This document shows positions 16,735-26,441 of a stretch of DNA of 64,000 nt, piece by piece. The number at the start of each line of letters is the position of its first letter. Within the stretch, counting starts at the first letter, position 1. Origin of the DNA: a virus. The stretch is taken from positions 1 to 64,000 of the IMG/VR virus record IMGVR_UViG_3300031595_000166; one strand, written 5' to 3'. Made by a program: the position numbers and the translations under genes. Under the pieces are notes generated by a model. The model was not told the DNA's origin, made no database searches, and was given only the letters and a program-made list of their open reading frames with translations.

Positions 16735-17145
16735 TTATAGCAATCGCAATCGTTTTATCGATTTGCTAACGGTGCTCTTAAGTATCGGAGATAGGCTTGC
16801 ACAAGTTTCGGTTCCCGGTTCAAGTTCCGTTTTCCCGTTATCTTTGACAACAAAAAAATTATCTTTACCAAACTCTATCTTCAACTCTTCCCATTCCTTG
16901 TCGTCCGCTTTCAGTATAATCTTCGTTGAGCCGTTTGTCAACCAGCGCGTGGTTAGCTCCGTATGATTTAATTCATTTTGAGGTAAGCAATGTAATTTTG
17001 CATTAATCGCCAGCGCCTTGAAGTAATGAATTAATGCATACTGTATCGAATGTCCAATTTGGGCGCCAGTCTTTCCAATACTCATACCCAATTCTTCTCT
17101 CACAATAATATACATTACCACTGGATCGTAAGTATTTTCAGGCAT
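16735..17145 (-). CDS. Pth2-type peptidyl-tRNA hydrolase
   Basis: 136 residues from the ATG at 17145. Pth2 fold markers: Y-I-I-V-R-E-E-L-G-M-S-I-G-K-T-G-A-Q-I-G-H-S (in two parts: catalytic Lys and the A-Q-x-x-H helix), then K-I-I-L-K-A-D-D-K-E-W-E and the T-E-L-E-P-G-T-E-T loop. The family releases peptides from tRNA and is mostly archaeal and eukaryotic but is found in large phages. The C terminus ends R-L-R-L-L. It fits a tRNA-recycling role together with the other translation genes here. Confidence 0.85.
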   Translation of the reverse strand: MPENTYDPVVMYIIVREELGMSIGKTGAQIGHSIQYALIHYFKALAINAKLHCLPQNELNHTELTTRWLTNGSTKIILKADDKEWEELKIEFGKDNFFVVKDNGKTELEPGTETCASLSPILKSTVSKSIKRLRLL

Positions 17146-17194
17146 CGTTTTTTCTCCCATCTTTTTACATCGTTATTCTTATACTGTGGAATGC

Positions 17195-17437
17195 CTAAAT
17201 CAACAAAAGATATTTTTCAACTTCGTCTTTATATTTTTCTGGTGTGTTCTCTTTATGGATTGCTTTAATTGACATATGAACTGATTTTTTTGCCCACCAT
17301 ACATAGCCACGAACTAAATTGGCTGCAACATTAAGATTTTTATATTCATAAACGGTGGCCATACTTATCCAATAACCTTCGCAAGCCTCTTCAAAATCGG
17401 TGTCATATAATATACCATCTTCCCATTTAATAAACAT
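17195..17437 (-). CDS. DTDF/NLNV family small protein with YLLLI tail
   Basis: 80 residues: L-Y-D-T-D-F-E-E, W-I-S-M-A-T-V-Y, Y-K-N-L-N-V-A-A-N-L-V-R-G-Y, ending E-V-E-K-Y-L-L-L-I. Adjacent to the relative at 17440, 2 nt away. Confidence 0.7.
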   Translation of the reverse strand: MFIKWEDGILYDTDFEEACEGYWISMATVYEYKNLNVAANLVRGYVWWAKKSVHMSIKAIHKENTPEKYKDEVEKYLLLI

Positions 17438-17439
17438 TT

Positions 17440-17745
17440 TTACATCAACATTAGATATTTTTCAATATCGTTTTTATATTTTGGATATAACGCATTATGC
17501 AATTCATTATCTCTCATTATATCTTCAATCGTTAGTTTCATATAAGGGTCAGGATCTCGCGAACAATATTCTGACCAATACTTGAATGCTAATGCCATAT
17601 TAGCGCCAACATTCTCGCCCCTAATCTCATACACTAAAAATATTCCATACCATCCACCCACACCACCAATAGGATTTGATATTGCCTCATAATTTACTTC
17701 GAAACCTGTATCTATAACAAAACCATTTTCTAGTTTTATGAACAT
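17440..17745 (-). CDS. DTDF/NLNV family small protein with YLMLM tail
   Basis: 101 residues: V-I-D-T-G-F-E-V, W-Y-G-I-F-L-V-Y-E-I-R-G-E-N-V-G-A-N-M-A-L-A-F, ending D-I-E-K-Y-L-M-L-M. The conserved Asp of D-T-D-F is Gly here. It starts 1 nt after the first long tandem paralogue stops. Confidence 0.7.
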   Translation of the reverse strand: MFIKLENGFVIDTGFEVNYEAISNPIGGVGGWYGIFLVYEIRGENVGANMALAFKYWSEYCSRDPDPYMKLTIEDIMRDNELHNALYPKYKNDIEKYLMLM

Positions 17746-17746
17746 C

Positions 17747-19411
17747 TCAGTTGCTCTTCTTAATCATCTCCTTGCAATCCGCAAGAAAATAACCTTTCAT
17801 CTGCGAGTAAATCATCTCGAAGAACTTCTCTCCGCTCTTTGGGAATGATTTCATCCAAGTTCCACCAATGAACTTCTTATGCGCTTCTTCCTTCACACTC
17901 TTTGCATTCTTCAAAAATGACATTAGATATTTACGATGGTATTCTTCTTTGCTGGCGTATTCCATTTCTTCCGATACAACGATGCTATTTAGGAATAGTT
18001 TTGCGAATGTTGTTCCGGCAAGTCCCTTGCCATGTCTCTTGTCAATATGATTCAATAGGTTAATTATACCGCCACCACCGAATGCTTTCAATTCTTCATC
18101 AATCTTTGGTTCAACAAGATCGAATACCGTTGGTGCTTTTGGCATAATTTCACTGCCATCTGGTTCCCAAGTATTTGCATAATCGTTTTCAGTTTGCCAT
18201 TTTGTTTTTGCAGCATTGTATATGACTTTACTTTCTGCAACTCGTTTTTCTGCTGCTTCATATAGTTCTCGTTTTATTTTGATCATATTATCAAGATCAA
18301 TGCATACATTTTTCTTGAAGTTTTCCGTCAATGACTTGATATTCATTGGAATGACTTTGATTGATGAAGTGTGCTCTCTTACTTCTATCGGATGATCAGC
18401 ATACGATGTTTCACCTTGCTTCAATAATTTTCTTGAAGGCTCATCAGGCATATAGTATTCATTCATTGCCCCATCAGAAGTGGCACGAACTTCAAGCCCA
18501 GACTTTTCTTTCAATACCTTTTTAAATGTAGCGAGTGTATCGGCATTGGAATTAGGATACATAGTATCTATCATCAATACTGGTTTCTTTGTATTTTTAT
18601 GAATTGCAAAACGAACCATACAACGGTTTAGCATCTTGGTTCCGTAGCCCGGAACCTCATCTTTATCCGATGATATATAGACTACGCCAACATACCTCGA
18701 TGATATTGATCCTATTAGTCCTCTTGATTGAGGCGCTGACCACGCTTGACAAGATGTTATACCACGCATAGATATCGTCCCAATATCCCAAGCCCCATCT
18801 TCACCGTATGAAGAAAAACATACTGTGTATTTTTTATTTGGCACATTGACGCGTGAAAAATCTTTGAACTCCTGATACTGTTCGATTTTCGTTGGTTTTA
18901 ACCCAAGTGCTTCTAATTCAGTCCATAGTTTATTTGCAACACGAAGAACTGCTTCATCTTTGCGAAAAACTGGATTCTTATCACCATTGAATAAATCAGA
19001 ACGAAGACGCATAACAACCTTACCGTCTTCAACTTTTATATACTCACTTAACCTTAGAGAATACGCAACTGTATCAATAAGGCTAATCATAGATTGAATG
19101 CTACAACATAATTCGTTTCTATTTTTCTCTGTTGATTTTAGTGCTGTTTCAAGATTTGAATATAACTTAGTTTTAAATGCATTCAACTCATAAATAATTT
19201 TATTGCCAAGATATGTTGCTGATGTTTTTGCCTCAGCGGTATTCATAATTTCGCAGGGTTCTTTGAAGTTTGCAAGTCCAATTTTTGGAAAGACTTTATC
19301 GATTTTATTCATATCCTTGAATACCTGATGGTTTTTGATCCATTCAGGGTATTTTCGTTTACCATTTATGATATAATCGATACCAGTAGATTTTTCTATT
19401 TGTGTGTTCAT
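17747..19411 (-). CDS. Tandem paralogue family protein 1 (unknown function)
   Basis: 554 residues. Shared plan with the four upstream genes: N-terminal P-x-x-I/F-x-x-H-x-x-F-K ... K-V-F-P-x-I-G-L-x-N; a middle core with V-x-F-S-S-x-G-x-x-G-x-W-D-I-x-T-x-S-M-R-G-I (in parts), S-C-Q-A-W, V-G-V-V-Y-I, K-M-L-N-R-C-M-V-R-F and D-T-M-Y-P; then a variable helical C terminus. The invariant Cys, Arg and Trp around S-M-R-G-I/S-C-Q-x-W could mark an active or binding site. Not recognised. Confidence 0.75.
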   Translation of the reverse strand: MNTQIEKSTGIDYIINGKRKYPEWIKNHQVFKDMNKIDKVFPKIGLANFKEPCEIMNTAEAKTSATYLGNKIIYELNAFKTKLYSNLETALKSTEKNRNELCCSIQSMISLIDTVAYSLRLSEYIKVEDGKVVMRLRSDLFNGDKNPVFRKDEAVLRVANKLWTELEALGLKPTKIEQYQEFKDFSRVNVPNKKYTVCFSSYGEDGAWDIGTISMRGITSCQAWSAPQSRGLIGSISSRYVGVVYISSDKDEVPGYGTKMLNRCMVRFAIHKNTKKPVLMIDTMYPNSNADTLATFKKVLKEKSGLEVRATSDGAMNEYYMPDEPSRKLLKQGETSYADHPIEVREHTSSIKVIPMNIKSLTENFKKNVCIDLDNMIKIKRELYEAAEKRVAESKVIYNAAKTKWQTENDYANTWEPDGSEIMPKAPTVFDLVEPKIDEELKAFGGGGIINLLNHIDKRHGKGLAGTTFAKLFLNSIVVSEEMEYASKEEYHRKYLMSFLKNAKSVKEEAHKKFIGGTWMKSFPKSGEKFFEMIYSQMKGYFLADCKEMIKKSN

Positions 19412-19412
19412 C

Positions 19413-21023
19413 TTAATTTATAACCTTTTTCATTTCAAGTTTAATGAACTCAATCATTAGTGAATATAAATACTCCGTGAATACTTCCATATTCACTGTT
19501 CGTGAGGCATGTGCTTGAACTTGCGGGGTAAGAACTGAGACTGCACGAGTAAATACTTTTTTTCTATTTATCAAAATATCCATTAGATATTTTCTGTAAT
19601 AGGACTTGCTATCTTTGTAGTTTTTACTACTTGTCGCTGGAAACACACTCATCATATGAAGTGATATGGCATCACAAAACGGTGTGAGCGCCACATTCAT
19701 CATAATGTTTTTTATGGTCTTTTTTATTTCGTCATTGACAATGGAATTACCATTATACACATCTTCCATCTTTTTAGAAAAGAACAATGGAAGGTTTGCC
19801 CTGAACCCACGAACATCTCGTTCAATTTCTTCTTTGCTATGTGTCAATAAGTAATACACATTGATATCTTCTTTTGATTTCAATGGTGTATCTTGATACG
19901 ACAACTCCCGATTGGAAACTTCGTTTCTAACCTTTTCTGATGGAGAATAAATATGTTTTATCTTATTCCCAAGTTCTGGTGCGTAATAGACTGGTAGTTT
20001 GGTTTTTGATTGAAGGATTTTTGTAAAAATACCACACACTTCTCTATCGTATTCAGGATACATTTTATCAATCAAAATGCAAGGCGCTCCTTCATCAGAA
20101 TCGATTGCATATCTTACAACACAACGACGCAACATCTTTGTTCCAAGATTAGAATATGTTGGATGATCGTCTGCTTTTACGCCTGATGTTAGGTAAATTA
20201 TTCCAACATACCTAGAAAGAATAGATCCTATTAGACAACGAGGATATTCTCCATCCCAACGCTGACAAGACTTTATTCCACGCATAGACATTGTAGCAAT
20301 ATCCCAAGCGCCAGCCTCACCTTCCGACGAAAAAACAACACTGTATTCTTTGTTTGGCATATTTTCTTTGCTGAAAACTTTGAACGGTTCCGTTGTTTCA
20401 AGATTTGTAAATGGGATATCAAGCGCAAGGCATCGTTCTTTCAACGCATTGAATATTCTGAATAGTGGTTCATCTACTCGAAAAATATTTTTACCTTCTC
20501 TTTGATCTGGTATATTTGCCACCAACTTTAATACTACCTTACCTTCCGTCATATGAACAGAACCGTTTATTACATTTGGATCATATGGGTCTGTATATGA
20601 TGACAATATACCAAGGATTTTTGACATAAAATATAGATCATTGACCTTTGATCTGTTTGCTTCGCGTTCTTCTTTTGGAGAAAGATATTGAATCCTATCC
20701 CCCATCATTGATGCGCTGTCTCTTGCATTGGTAAGAATACCAGACATTTTCTGCAAAAGATTGAAAACATAACCACCCTCTTTTTTTATGTTGTCGAATG
20801 CCTTGTCAATCTTTACCGTGTCAGAAAAATTAGGAAGCCCGATTGACGGGAAGACTTTGCTAACTTTTATTGGGTTCTTGAATAATGTGTGATCTTTTAT
20901 GAACGCTGGAATATTTTTATCTTTAAATAATTCCGTTGAAACTGGGATCTTTTTTGCCTGTTGTATTTTTTTAGTTTCTTTTATTTTATTAGTTTTTTCC
21001 ACGGTTATTTTTCTCCCAATCAT
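19413..21023 (-). CDS. Tandem paralogue family protein 2 (unknown function)
   Basis: 536 residues with a Lys-rich N-terminal extension of about 30 residues absent from its siblings. Core blocks: F-P-S-I-G-L-P-N-F, W-D-I-A-T-M-S-M-R-G-I, S-C-Q-R-W, V-G-I-I-Y-L-T-S-G, K-M-L-R-R-C-V-V-R-Y, D-K-M-Y-P. The ATG overlaps the upstream stop. The C-terminal half is helical and diverged. Confidence 0.75.
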   Translation of the reverse strand: MIGRKITVEKTNKIKETKKIQQAKKIPVSTELFKDKNIPAFIKDHTLFKNPIKVSKVFPSIGLPNFSDTVKIDKAFDNIKKEGGYVFNLLQKMSGILTNARDSASMMGDRIQYLSPKEEREANRSKVNDLYFMSKILGILSSYTDPYDPNVINGSVHMTEGKVVLKLVANIPDQREGKNIFRVDEPLFRIFNALKERCLALDIPFTNLETTEPFKVFSKENMPNKEYSVVFSSEGEAGAWDIATMSMRGIKSCQRWDGEYPRCLIGSILSRYVGIIYLTSGVKADDHPTYSNLGTKMLRRCVVRYAIDSDEGAPCILIDKMYPEYDREVCGIFTKILQSKTKLPVYYAPELGNKIKHIYSPSEKVRNEVSNRELSYQDTPLKSKEDINVYYLLTHSKEEIERDVRGFRANLPLFFSKKMEDVYNGNSIVNDEIKKTIKNIMMNVALTPFCDAISLHMMSVFPATSSKNYKDSKSYYRKYLMDILINRKKVFTRAVSVLTPQVQAHASRTVNMEVFTEYLYSLMIEFIKLEMKKVIN

Positions 21024-22549
21024 ACTAATTTAGCCACTGCCGGTTTGCTTGTCAATAATTCTTTTAATTGTAATTTAACATTATTAGAAACTAATGTCTG
21101 AGTTGGCGTTAATAACTTAGTTAATATTTCTGAATTGATTTTGTTCTTTTTTGACAATTTATAATACTTGTTTATTTTTCTAACACAAGATATTATTGCT
21201 TGTTTTGTATGTTTCTTAGCCAAGAAGGAAAAACATAATTGCTTCATATATTCGTCTGAACTCGTGATATCATTTTTTGATGTAGTTTCAATTAGTTTGT
21301 TTGCTATTTCATTATAATAACTTGCTACGATCTCAGACATACCGGGAGTTTTGATTATTCTTTTGAGACCAATTTTTATATCATTATTTTTAGTTATTGA
21401 TGACAGATCTACTGATTTTAGACCAGTATAACACTGATCGAATGTGGCTACCATCTGACGAAAACGAATATTTCTATTTTCGATATTTATTTCTAATTGA
21501 GGTTTTTTTACTCGAAGATCTTTTTTAGCAAAAACTGGTGTATCCATATAAGATTTTGTTCGTTTTGTAAGATTTTTTCTTATAGAATGATCTGGAAGGT
21601 ATAATTTATTTATTATATTCCAATCAGTATTTTGCATTGGCCACACTATGATATCAATCTTACTATTTGTTTTTTCTTTTATGAAGTTATAAAATAACTC
21701 TTTTACTTTCCCATCATACGATGGATACATTCTATCTATTATAATTACTGGTTTTTTAGTTTCACTATTTACAGCATATCTAACAATACATCTTTTGATC
21801 ATTTTTGATCCAAGATTGTTTATATTTTTGCCCGTTGTCAGATATATAATACCAACGCAAGGGTCAATAAGCGAACCAACCAGTTGTGTTTTGAATCTTC
21901 CGCTCCAACTTTGACAAGACACAATGCCACGCATAGACATCGTCGCGATATCCCATAATCCTTCTAATCCGTTTGATGAAAATACTATTTTATAATCTTT
22001 TGTTGGGACATTATCTATGCTAAATTGCTTGAAGGATGCGATAGTTTCGAGTTTTGGAAAATTAATTCCGAGCCTTTCGGATTTAGATATTTCACATACC
22101 TTGTTATATATTCTGAAAAGACTTTCGTTCTTTCTGAAAATCACTTTGCCAGTATTATCTGCTATATCAGATGATAGTTTTATCGATACTTTATTATTTT
22201 CATTATAAATGAAAGAATGATAGTAATGCTGATCTTTTACGTTTGCCAGTATCCCGCGCCAGTATAATAATTTATTTATTTTAGCGGCTTGTGCATCATT
22301 AATAGGCGCGTGGCGATACGCTGCATTAGCGAACCTATTGAACATAAGCTCACCTAATTCACTAATCAGGCTTTCAGCGCTTGTTTTTGTAATTTCAGAA
22401 TTATCGAACTTACAGGTTTCACTACAATTCGGCAATCCAATTGATGGAAAAACTTTACTAACTTTTGTTATTGATTTGAGTTTTTCATGTTCCGCAAGAA
22501 ACTTTGGAAGTTTTTCGTTTTTTAGAAACTCTTGAATGTTTGTCTGCAT
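21020..22549 (-). CDS. Tandem paralogue family protein 3 (unknown function)
   Basis: 509 residues: F-P-S-I-G-L-P-N-C at the N terminus; W-D-I-A-T-M-S-M-R-G-I, S-C-Q-S-W, V-G-I-I-Y-L-T, K-M-I-K-R-C-I-V-R-Y, D-R-M-Y-P in the core; a Lys/Asn-rich helical C terminus. It follows the fourth copy by 8 nt. Confidence 0.75.
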   Translation of the reverse strand: MQTNIQEFLKNEKLPKFLAEHEKLKSITKVSKVFPSIGLPNCSETCKFDNSEITKTSAESLISELGELMFNRFANAAYRHAPINDAQAAKINKLLYWRGILANVKDQHYYHSFIYNENNKVSIKLSSDIADNTGKVIFRKNESLFRIYNKVCEISKSERLGINFPKLETIASFKQFSIDNVPTKDYKIVFSSNGLEGLWDIATMSMRGIVSCQSWSGRFKTQLVGSLIDPCVGIIYLTTGKNINNLGSKMIKRCIVRYAVNSETKKPVIIIDRMYPSYDGKVKELFYNFIKEKTNSKIDIIVWPMQNTDWNIINKLYLPDHSIRKNLTKRTKSYMDTPVFAKKDLRVKKPQLEINIENRNIRFRQMVATFDQCYTGLKSVDLSSITKNNDIKIGLKRIIKTPGMSEIVASYYNEIANKLIETTSKNDITSSDEYMKQLCFSFLAKKHTKQAIISCVRKINKYYKLSKKNKINSEILTKLLTPTQTLVSNNVKLQLKELLTSKPAVAKLV

Positions 22550-22557
22550 ATTTCACT

Positions 22558-24141
22558 CTATGGAAGTGGTAAGGGTTCAATCTTTATTGCATTTCGTTTC
22601 TCTACAATTTTCTTCAACTCTTCTTTCATAGTACTATCCATTGCTGGCAAAACTTTTTTCATCAGTGGAATGAAGTTTCGTATTCCGAAACGTTCACCCG
22701 CTTTGAGATGAATATCACCATTCAATTTTTTGATTAATTCAGTTTTAATTTTATCAACAATAACATTTCTTTGATTGAAGAAACTATAATAGACTCTACG
22801 AATGTAGGTTTCCGAATTAGTAAATTGAGTTTTATCTACATTATCCACTATATGTTTTGCAATAGTGTTGCCAATATTATGTATTGAATTAATATAATTA
22901 TAGTTGTTCTTTGCTTTTATTAATTTCAATGCAGGTTTTATTGTTCTCGGAACTTCTGTTAGCGGAACCTCTTTCACTGCTTCAACGAAGGCTTTCGCAA
23001 AACTTTGAATAAACTTATTCTCTTTTTTCTTACTATTCTTGTTGAATAACTCTGATTGTTTATCTTTTTTGATCCCAGATTTATTATTAATTCTCATATC
23101 CTGATATGATTGAATCGCATCATATTCATCATATGCTTTTGATTTACCGTCCCTACCTGTTTCTCGTAATTTCTTTCTGATTGGATTCATTGGAAGATAT
23201 GAGTTTTTTATTAAATCGTTTCCCATATTTTCAGAATACAATACTTTGAACTTACCGTTAGTCTTTGTTTCCAAAAACTTTTTGAATTGATTTATTACCT
23301 TTGTATCATTGCTTGGATACATTCTATCCATTAGAATGTATGGTTTATTGTCTTTACCATTAATTACGAACCTGACAATGCAACGACGAACCATCTTGGT
23401 TCCGTATTCATTGAACTTACCACCAGTAGTTAGGTAAATAATTCCAACGAACGGATCAATAACCGATCCTATTGTGCAATGTTTGTATTCACCGCGATCC
23501 CAACTTTGGCAGGAAGATATACCACGCATTGACATGGTTCCTATATCCCAAGCACCATTCGCTCCGTCTGATGAAAATGCTATCTTGAAGCCGTTGTTTG
23601 GTATGTTGTCCGTGCTAAATGTTTTGAATGAATAAGCATTCTCCAATGTATCCAATCCAACGAAGTTCCCTTCGCGAAGCATTTCCGTTAGTTTGTTATA
23701 TACACGGAATAGGCTTTCGTTTTTACGAAAGACTGGTCTATTATCATCTTCGATTGTAATATTGTCAGATAGTTTTAATGAAACTCTCCCATTGTTAATT
23801 TGAATAATATCATTTGGTTTTTTTAGTTGAGCAAGAACTTCCGCTAAAACTATTAGACATTTATCACTTTGTGCTTTACGGTTTTTGTTTTTTATTGTTT
23901 TTTGGTATTTTTTTAACTCAACTATTCTATAATCGATTATATTAATAATATCACTAATCAATATTTTTGCGGATGCTTTTGCCTGCTCTGAATTATCAAT
24001 TGCGGCATCTTCAATACAATTTGGAAGTCCTATTGATGGAAAGACTTTTTTGATTGTCTTTACTTCCTTGAAGATAGGGTGATTTGAGAACCATTTAGGA
24101 TATTTTTTGTCTTTGAAGATTTGTTCTATTGGTGTTGCCAT
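22558..24141 (-). CDS. Tandem paralogue family protein 4 (unknown function)
   Basis: 527 residues from the ATG at 24141; the frame is open another 36 codons upstream, but that part overlaps gene 5 and is not conserved among the paralogues. Core blocks: F-P-S-I-G-L-P-N-C, W-D-I-G-T-M-S-M-R-G-I, S-C-Q-S-W, V-G-I-I-Y-L-T-T-G, K-M-V-R-R-C-I-V-R-F, D-R-M-Y-P. C terminus highly basic. Confidence 0.75.
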   Translation of the reverse strand: MATPIEQIFKDKKYPKWFSNHPIFKEVKTIKKVFPSIGLPNCIEDAAIDNSEQAKASAKILISDIINIIDYRIVELKKYQKTIKNKNRKAQSDKCLIVLAEVLAQLKKPNDIIQINNGRVSLKLSDNITIEDDNRPVFRKNESLFRVYNKLTEMLREGNFVGLDTLENAYSFKTFSTDNIPNNGFKIAFSSDGANGAWDIGTMSMRGISSCQSWDRGEYKHCTIGSVIDPFVGIIYLTTGGKFNEYGTKMVRRCIVRFVINGKDNKPYILMDRMYPSNDTKVINQFKKFLETKTNGKFKVLYSENMGNDLIKNSYLPMNPIRKKLRETGRDGKSKAYDEYDAIQSYQDMRINNKSGIKKDKQSELFNKNSKKKENKFIQSFAKAFVEAVKEVPLTEVPRTIKPALKLIKAKNNYNYINSIHNIGNTIAKHIVDNVDKTQFTNSETYIRRVYYSFFNQRNVIVDKIKTELIKKLNGDIHLKAGERFGIRNFIPLMKKVLPAMDSTMKEELKKIVEKRNAIKIEPLPLP

Positions 24142-24151
24142 TTGTGATCTC

Positions 24152-25507
24152 TTATAGGTATTTTGAATAGATTTCAGGGTATTTTTGTGGTTTTTTGGTT
24201 TTGAAAGGCTTATCCAGAAGTGGTATAATTTTCTTTGATGCCTCATCAACTATTTTTTGAGTTATATCTTTTGTTTTCGATGATTTACCTAACATATTTT
24301 TCTGAACTATTGATTTCAACATTGAATTTAGATTCTTTTTTATAGCACTAACATCTTTTAGAAGATCAGATTTAGACATATAATCGCGGTAACTCCAACT
24401 AATAAAATCTGCAACAGATTCCTGTAAATCACCATAATAATTATTATTTTTTATTTCTCTAAAATTATCTTTATACTCTTCTGGAATATCTGCCAGTTTT
24501 ATTTTTCTACAAGAAGAAGAAACGCTGTTTGCTATTTTTTCCTCAATATCAGAAACTAGATCGACCATATCATCTTCATCTTCATCTTCGTCGTCATAAT
24601 CAATTTCGGCATCACGATATGATCTATCATCCATATCTAATTTACTAACCACTTCGCTTGTAGGTATAACCATATTATTGCCAAAATAATTATGGTCGTA
24701 TCCACGAATTGGAAATTTGTTTTTAGTTTTTTCTTTTAGGAACAAAATAAATTGATCCATAATTGCTTTATTGTATTCAGGATACATTTGTTCAATGAAT
24801 AAATTAGGCTTTTTGTCTTTCTTATTTACAACGAACCTAACAACGCATCGGCGTAGCATTTTACTACCGTGCGATGTTTTTGTGCCAGATGAAAGATATA
24901 TAATACCAACGAACGGATCAACCATAGATCCAATTAGACTTTTAGATTGTGGTTTTCCCCATCCTTGACACGATTCAATACCACGCATAGATATTGTTGC
25001 AATGTCCCATAGTCCTTCCGCACCATCGGATGAAAAATGAATTGTGTGTTTGGCGTTTGGAATATTTACTGCACTAAATTTTTTGAATTGGCCAATAGTG
25101 TCCAATGCAGGTAAATTATAATTACAAGCCTGTTTTTGAATCTTATTATATACCTTGAAAACTCCTTCGCCGCGCTTAAATACAACTTTGCCGTTTTTAT
25201 CAACAACCTCTTTTGAAAGATTCAACGATATTTTGCCATCTTTTTCTACAATTGATTTATCAAGTATTTTGATTAAATCGGAATTTGCATTAGAATAATA
25301 AGATAGCCTATATTTCATATAGCCTAATAAATCCTTAGCCGTTTCCTTTATCTCTTGTGAGTTGTCAATATTTACAATCTTTTCGCTATTGGGTAATCCG
25401 ATCTCTGGAAAAATCTTTTTTATCGTCTTGACTGTCTTGAATATTTTATGTTTTTTTATAAACGATGGGAAGTCTTTTTTACTGAATATTTGTTTTACTG
25501 TTGGCAT
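24152..25507 (-). CDS. Tandem paralogue family protein 5 (unknown function)
   Basis: 451 residues, the shortest copy. Core blocks: F-P-E-I-G-L-P-N, W-D-I-A-T-I-S-M-R-G-I, S-C-Q-G-W, V-G-I-I-Y-L-S-S-G, K-M-L-R-R-C-V-V-R-F, E-Q-M-Y-P. It has an acidic Asp/Glu run near residue 310. As the most upstream copy it is presumably translated first. Confidence 0.75.
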   Translation of the reverse strand: MPTVKQIFSKKDFPSFIKKHKIFKTVKTIKKIFPEIGLPNSEKIVNIDNSQEIKETAKDLLGYMKYRLSYYSNANSDLIKILDKSIVEKDGKISLNLSKEVVDKNGKVVFKRGEGVFKVYNKIQKQACNYNLPALDTIGQFKKFSAVNIPNAKHTIHFSSDGAEGLWDIATISMRGIESCQGWGKPQSKSLIGSMVDPFVGIIYLSSGTKTSHGSKMLRRCVVRFVVNKKDKKPNLFIEQMYPEYNKAIMDQFILFLKEKTKNKFPIRGYDHNYFGNNMVIPTSEVVSKLDMDDRSYRDAEIDYDDEDEDEDDMVDLVSDIEEKIANSVSSSCRKIKLADIPEEYKDNFREIKNNNYYGDLQESVADFISWSYRDYMSKSDLLKDVSAIKKNLNSMLKSIVQKNMLGKSSKTKDITQKIVDEASKKIIPLLDKPFKTKKPQKYPEIYSKYL

Positions 25508-25510
25508 AGT

Positions 25511-25693
25511 TTATAGTCCTGTAATCTGTTTTCTATATACTGCTATTTGCTCTGCTGTTAGCTTATCCGAACTCTCTACGCGAACTGCGAATGGAAGCCT
25601 TGCTAATTCCCATTTTGCAACGCCCTCGTGATCGTATTCCCAGTATGCCATATCACCACGCGACGAAGTAATCATTAGAAAATAAGATTTCAT
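25511..25693 (-). CDS. Hypothetical small protein
   Basis: 60 residues: beta-strand start F-L-M-I-T-S-S-R-G-D-M-A-Y-W-E-Y-D, then a helix with Leu/Ala and A-E-Q-I-A-V-Y. Not recognised. Overlaps the upstream stop by 4 nt and precedes the five-paralogue cluster. Confidence 0.55.
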   Translation of the reverse strand: MKSYFLMITSSRGDMAYWEYDHEGVAKWELARLPFAVRVESSDKLTAEQIAVYRKQITGL

Positions 25694-26076
25694 TTGGTTT
25701 CTCCTAATTGAATAAAATCACAACCGCCGAACTTCAATAACAACTCTGGTATATGTTTCATATTCCAGCCAACTGCTTTTTCTTTCGTTTTTAGTTTTAC
25801 TTGCTCAGACAAGAAAATATACGCTCTATCAATCCATTGTTGTGGTAATGGTATTCCGCCTATATTTATATCTGCAATCCTCTTGTTTGCACCACCAAAA
25901 CCAGAATAAGTCATAAATCCAGAACGCAATAACCTAAATACTGATGATGATCTAAAATTAGAACCAGTTGCTTCTTCTGGAAGCACAAGGTTATATGATG
26001 GAATAACGAATGAATACTCGTTGCAAAACTCCATCATTTTTACTAACTGTTTTATTGTTGGCTGTCCGACAATCAT
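25690..26076 (-). CDS. Hypothetical protein
   Basis: 128 residues, alpha/beta, with P-L-P-Q-Q-W-I-D-R-A-Y-I-F-L and a C-terminal F-G-G-C-D-F-I-Q-L. No recognised motif. Overlaps both neighbours by 4 nt. Confidence 0.6.
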   Translation of the reverse strand: MIVGQPTIKQLVKMMEFCNEYSFVIPSYNLVLPEEATGSNFRSSSVFRLLRSGFMTYSGFGGANKRIADINIGGIPLPQQWIDRAYIFLSEQVKLKTKEKAVGWNMKHIPELLLKFGGCDFIQLGETK

Positions 26077-26438
26077 TTTATTAATCCGATATGTTTGAAT
26101 AATTCTGTATTGAACTCACCGAAGGTCTTGCCTTTAACAAGAACATCAGGTGTTAGCCAGCGAACGATACCTTCATCACTTTCAATTATTGTTCCTGTGT
26201 ATGATTTTGGTGTAAATACTTGAACCTGATATTCGCCATCTATGCGTTCAAAAATAAATTGAGGATCAGATATTGTTAGTCCTGTTTCTTCCAATGTTTC
26301 ACGGATGGCACATTGTTCGAATGTTTCATTTTCAAGGCTTTTTCCGCCGACCAGTCCAAAATCAGTATGATCGTTTCGGCGACTAATAGCCAAAACTTTA
26401 TCGTTTTCAATTATCAGAACTGTTGATGCTCGTTTCAT
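26073..26438 (-). CDS. Nudix hydrolase
   Basis: 121 residues. Complete Nudix box G-x5-E-x7-R-E-T-L-E-E-T-G spanning residues 32-53, with both catalytic Glu residues. These enzymes hydrolyse nucleoside diphosphates linked to another group (damaged dNTPs, NADH, caps). The small size and the V-L-I-I-E-N-D-K-V-L-A-I-S-R start suggest a MutT-like house-cleaning role; the actual substrate is unknown. Confidence 0.85.
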   Translation of the reverse strand: MKRASTVLIIENDKVLAISRRNDHTDFGLVGGKSLENETFEQCAIRETLEETGLTISDPQFIFERIDGEYQVQVFTPKSYTGTIIESDEGIVRWLTPDVLVKGKTFGEFNTELFKHIGLIK

Positions 26439-26441
26439 AAG

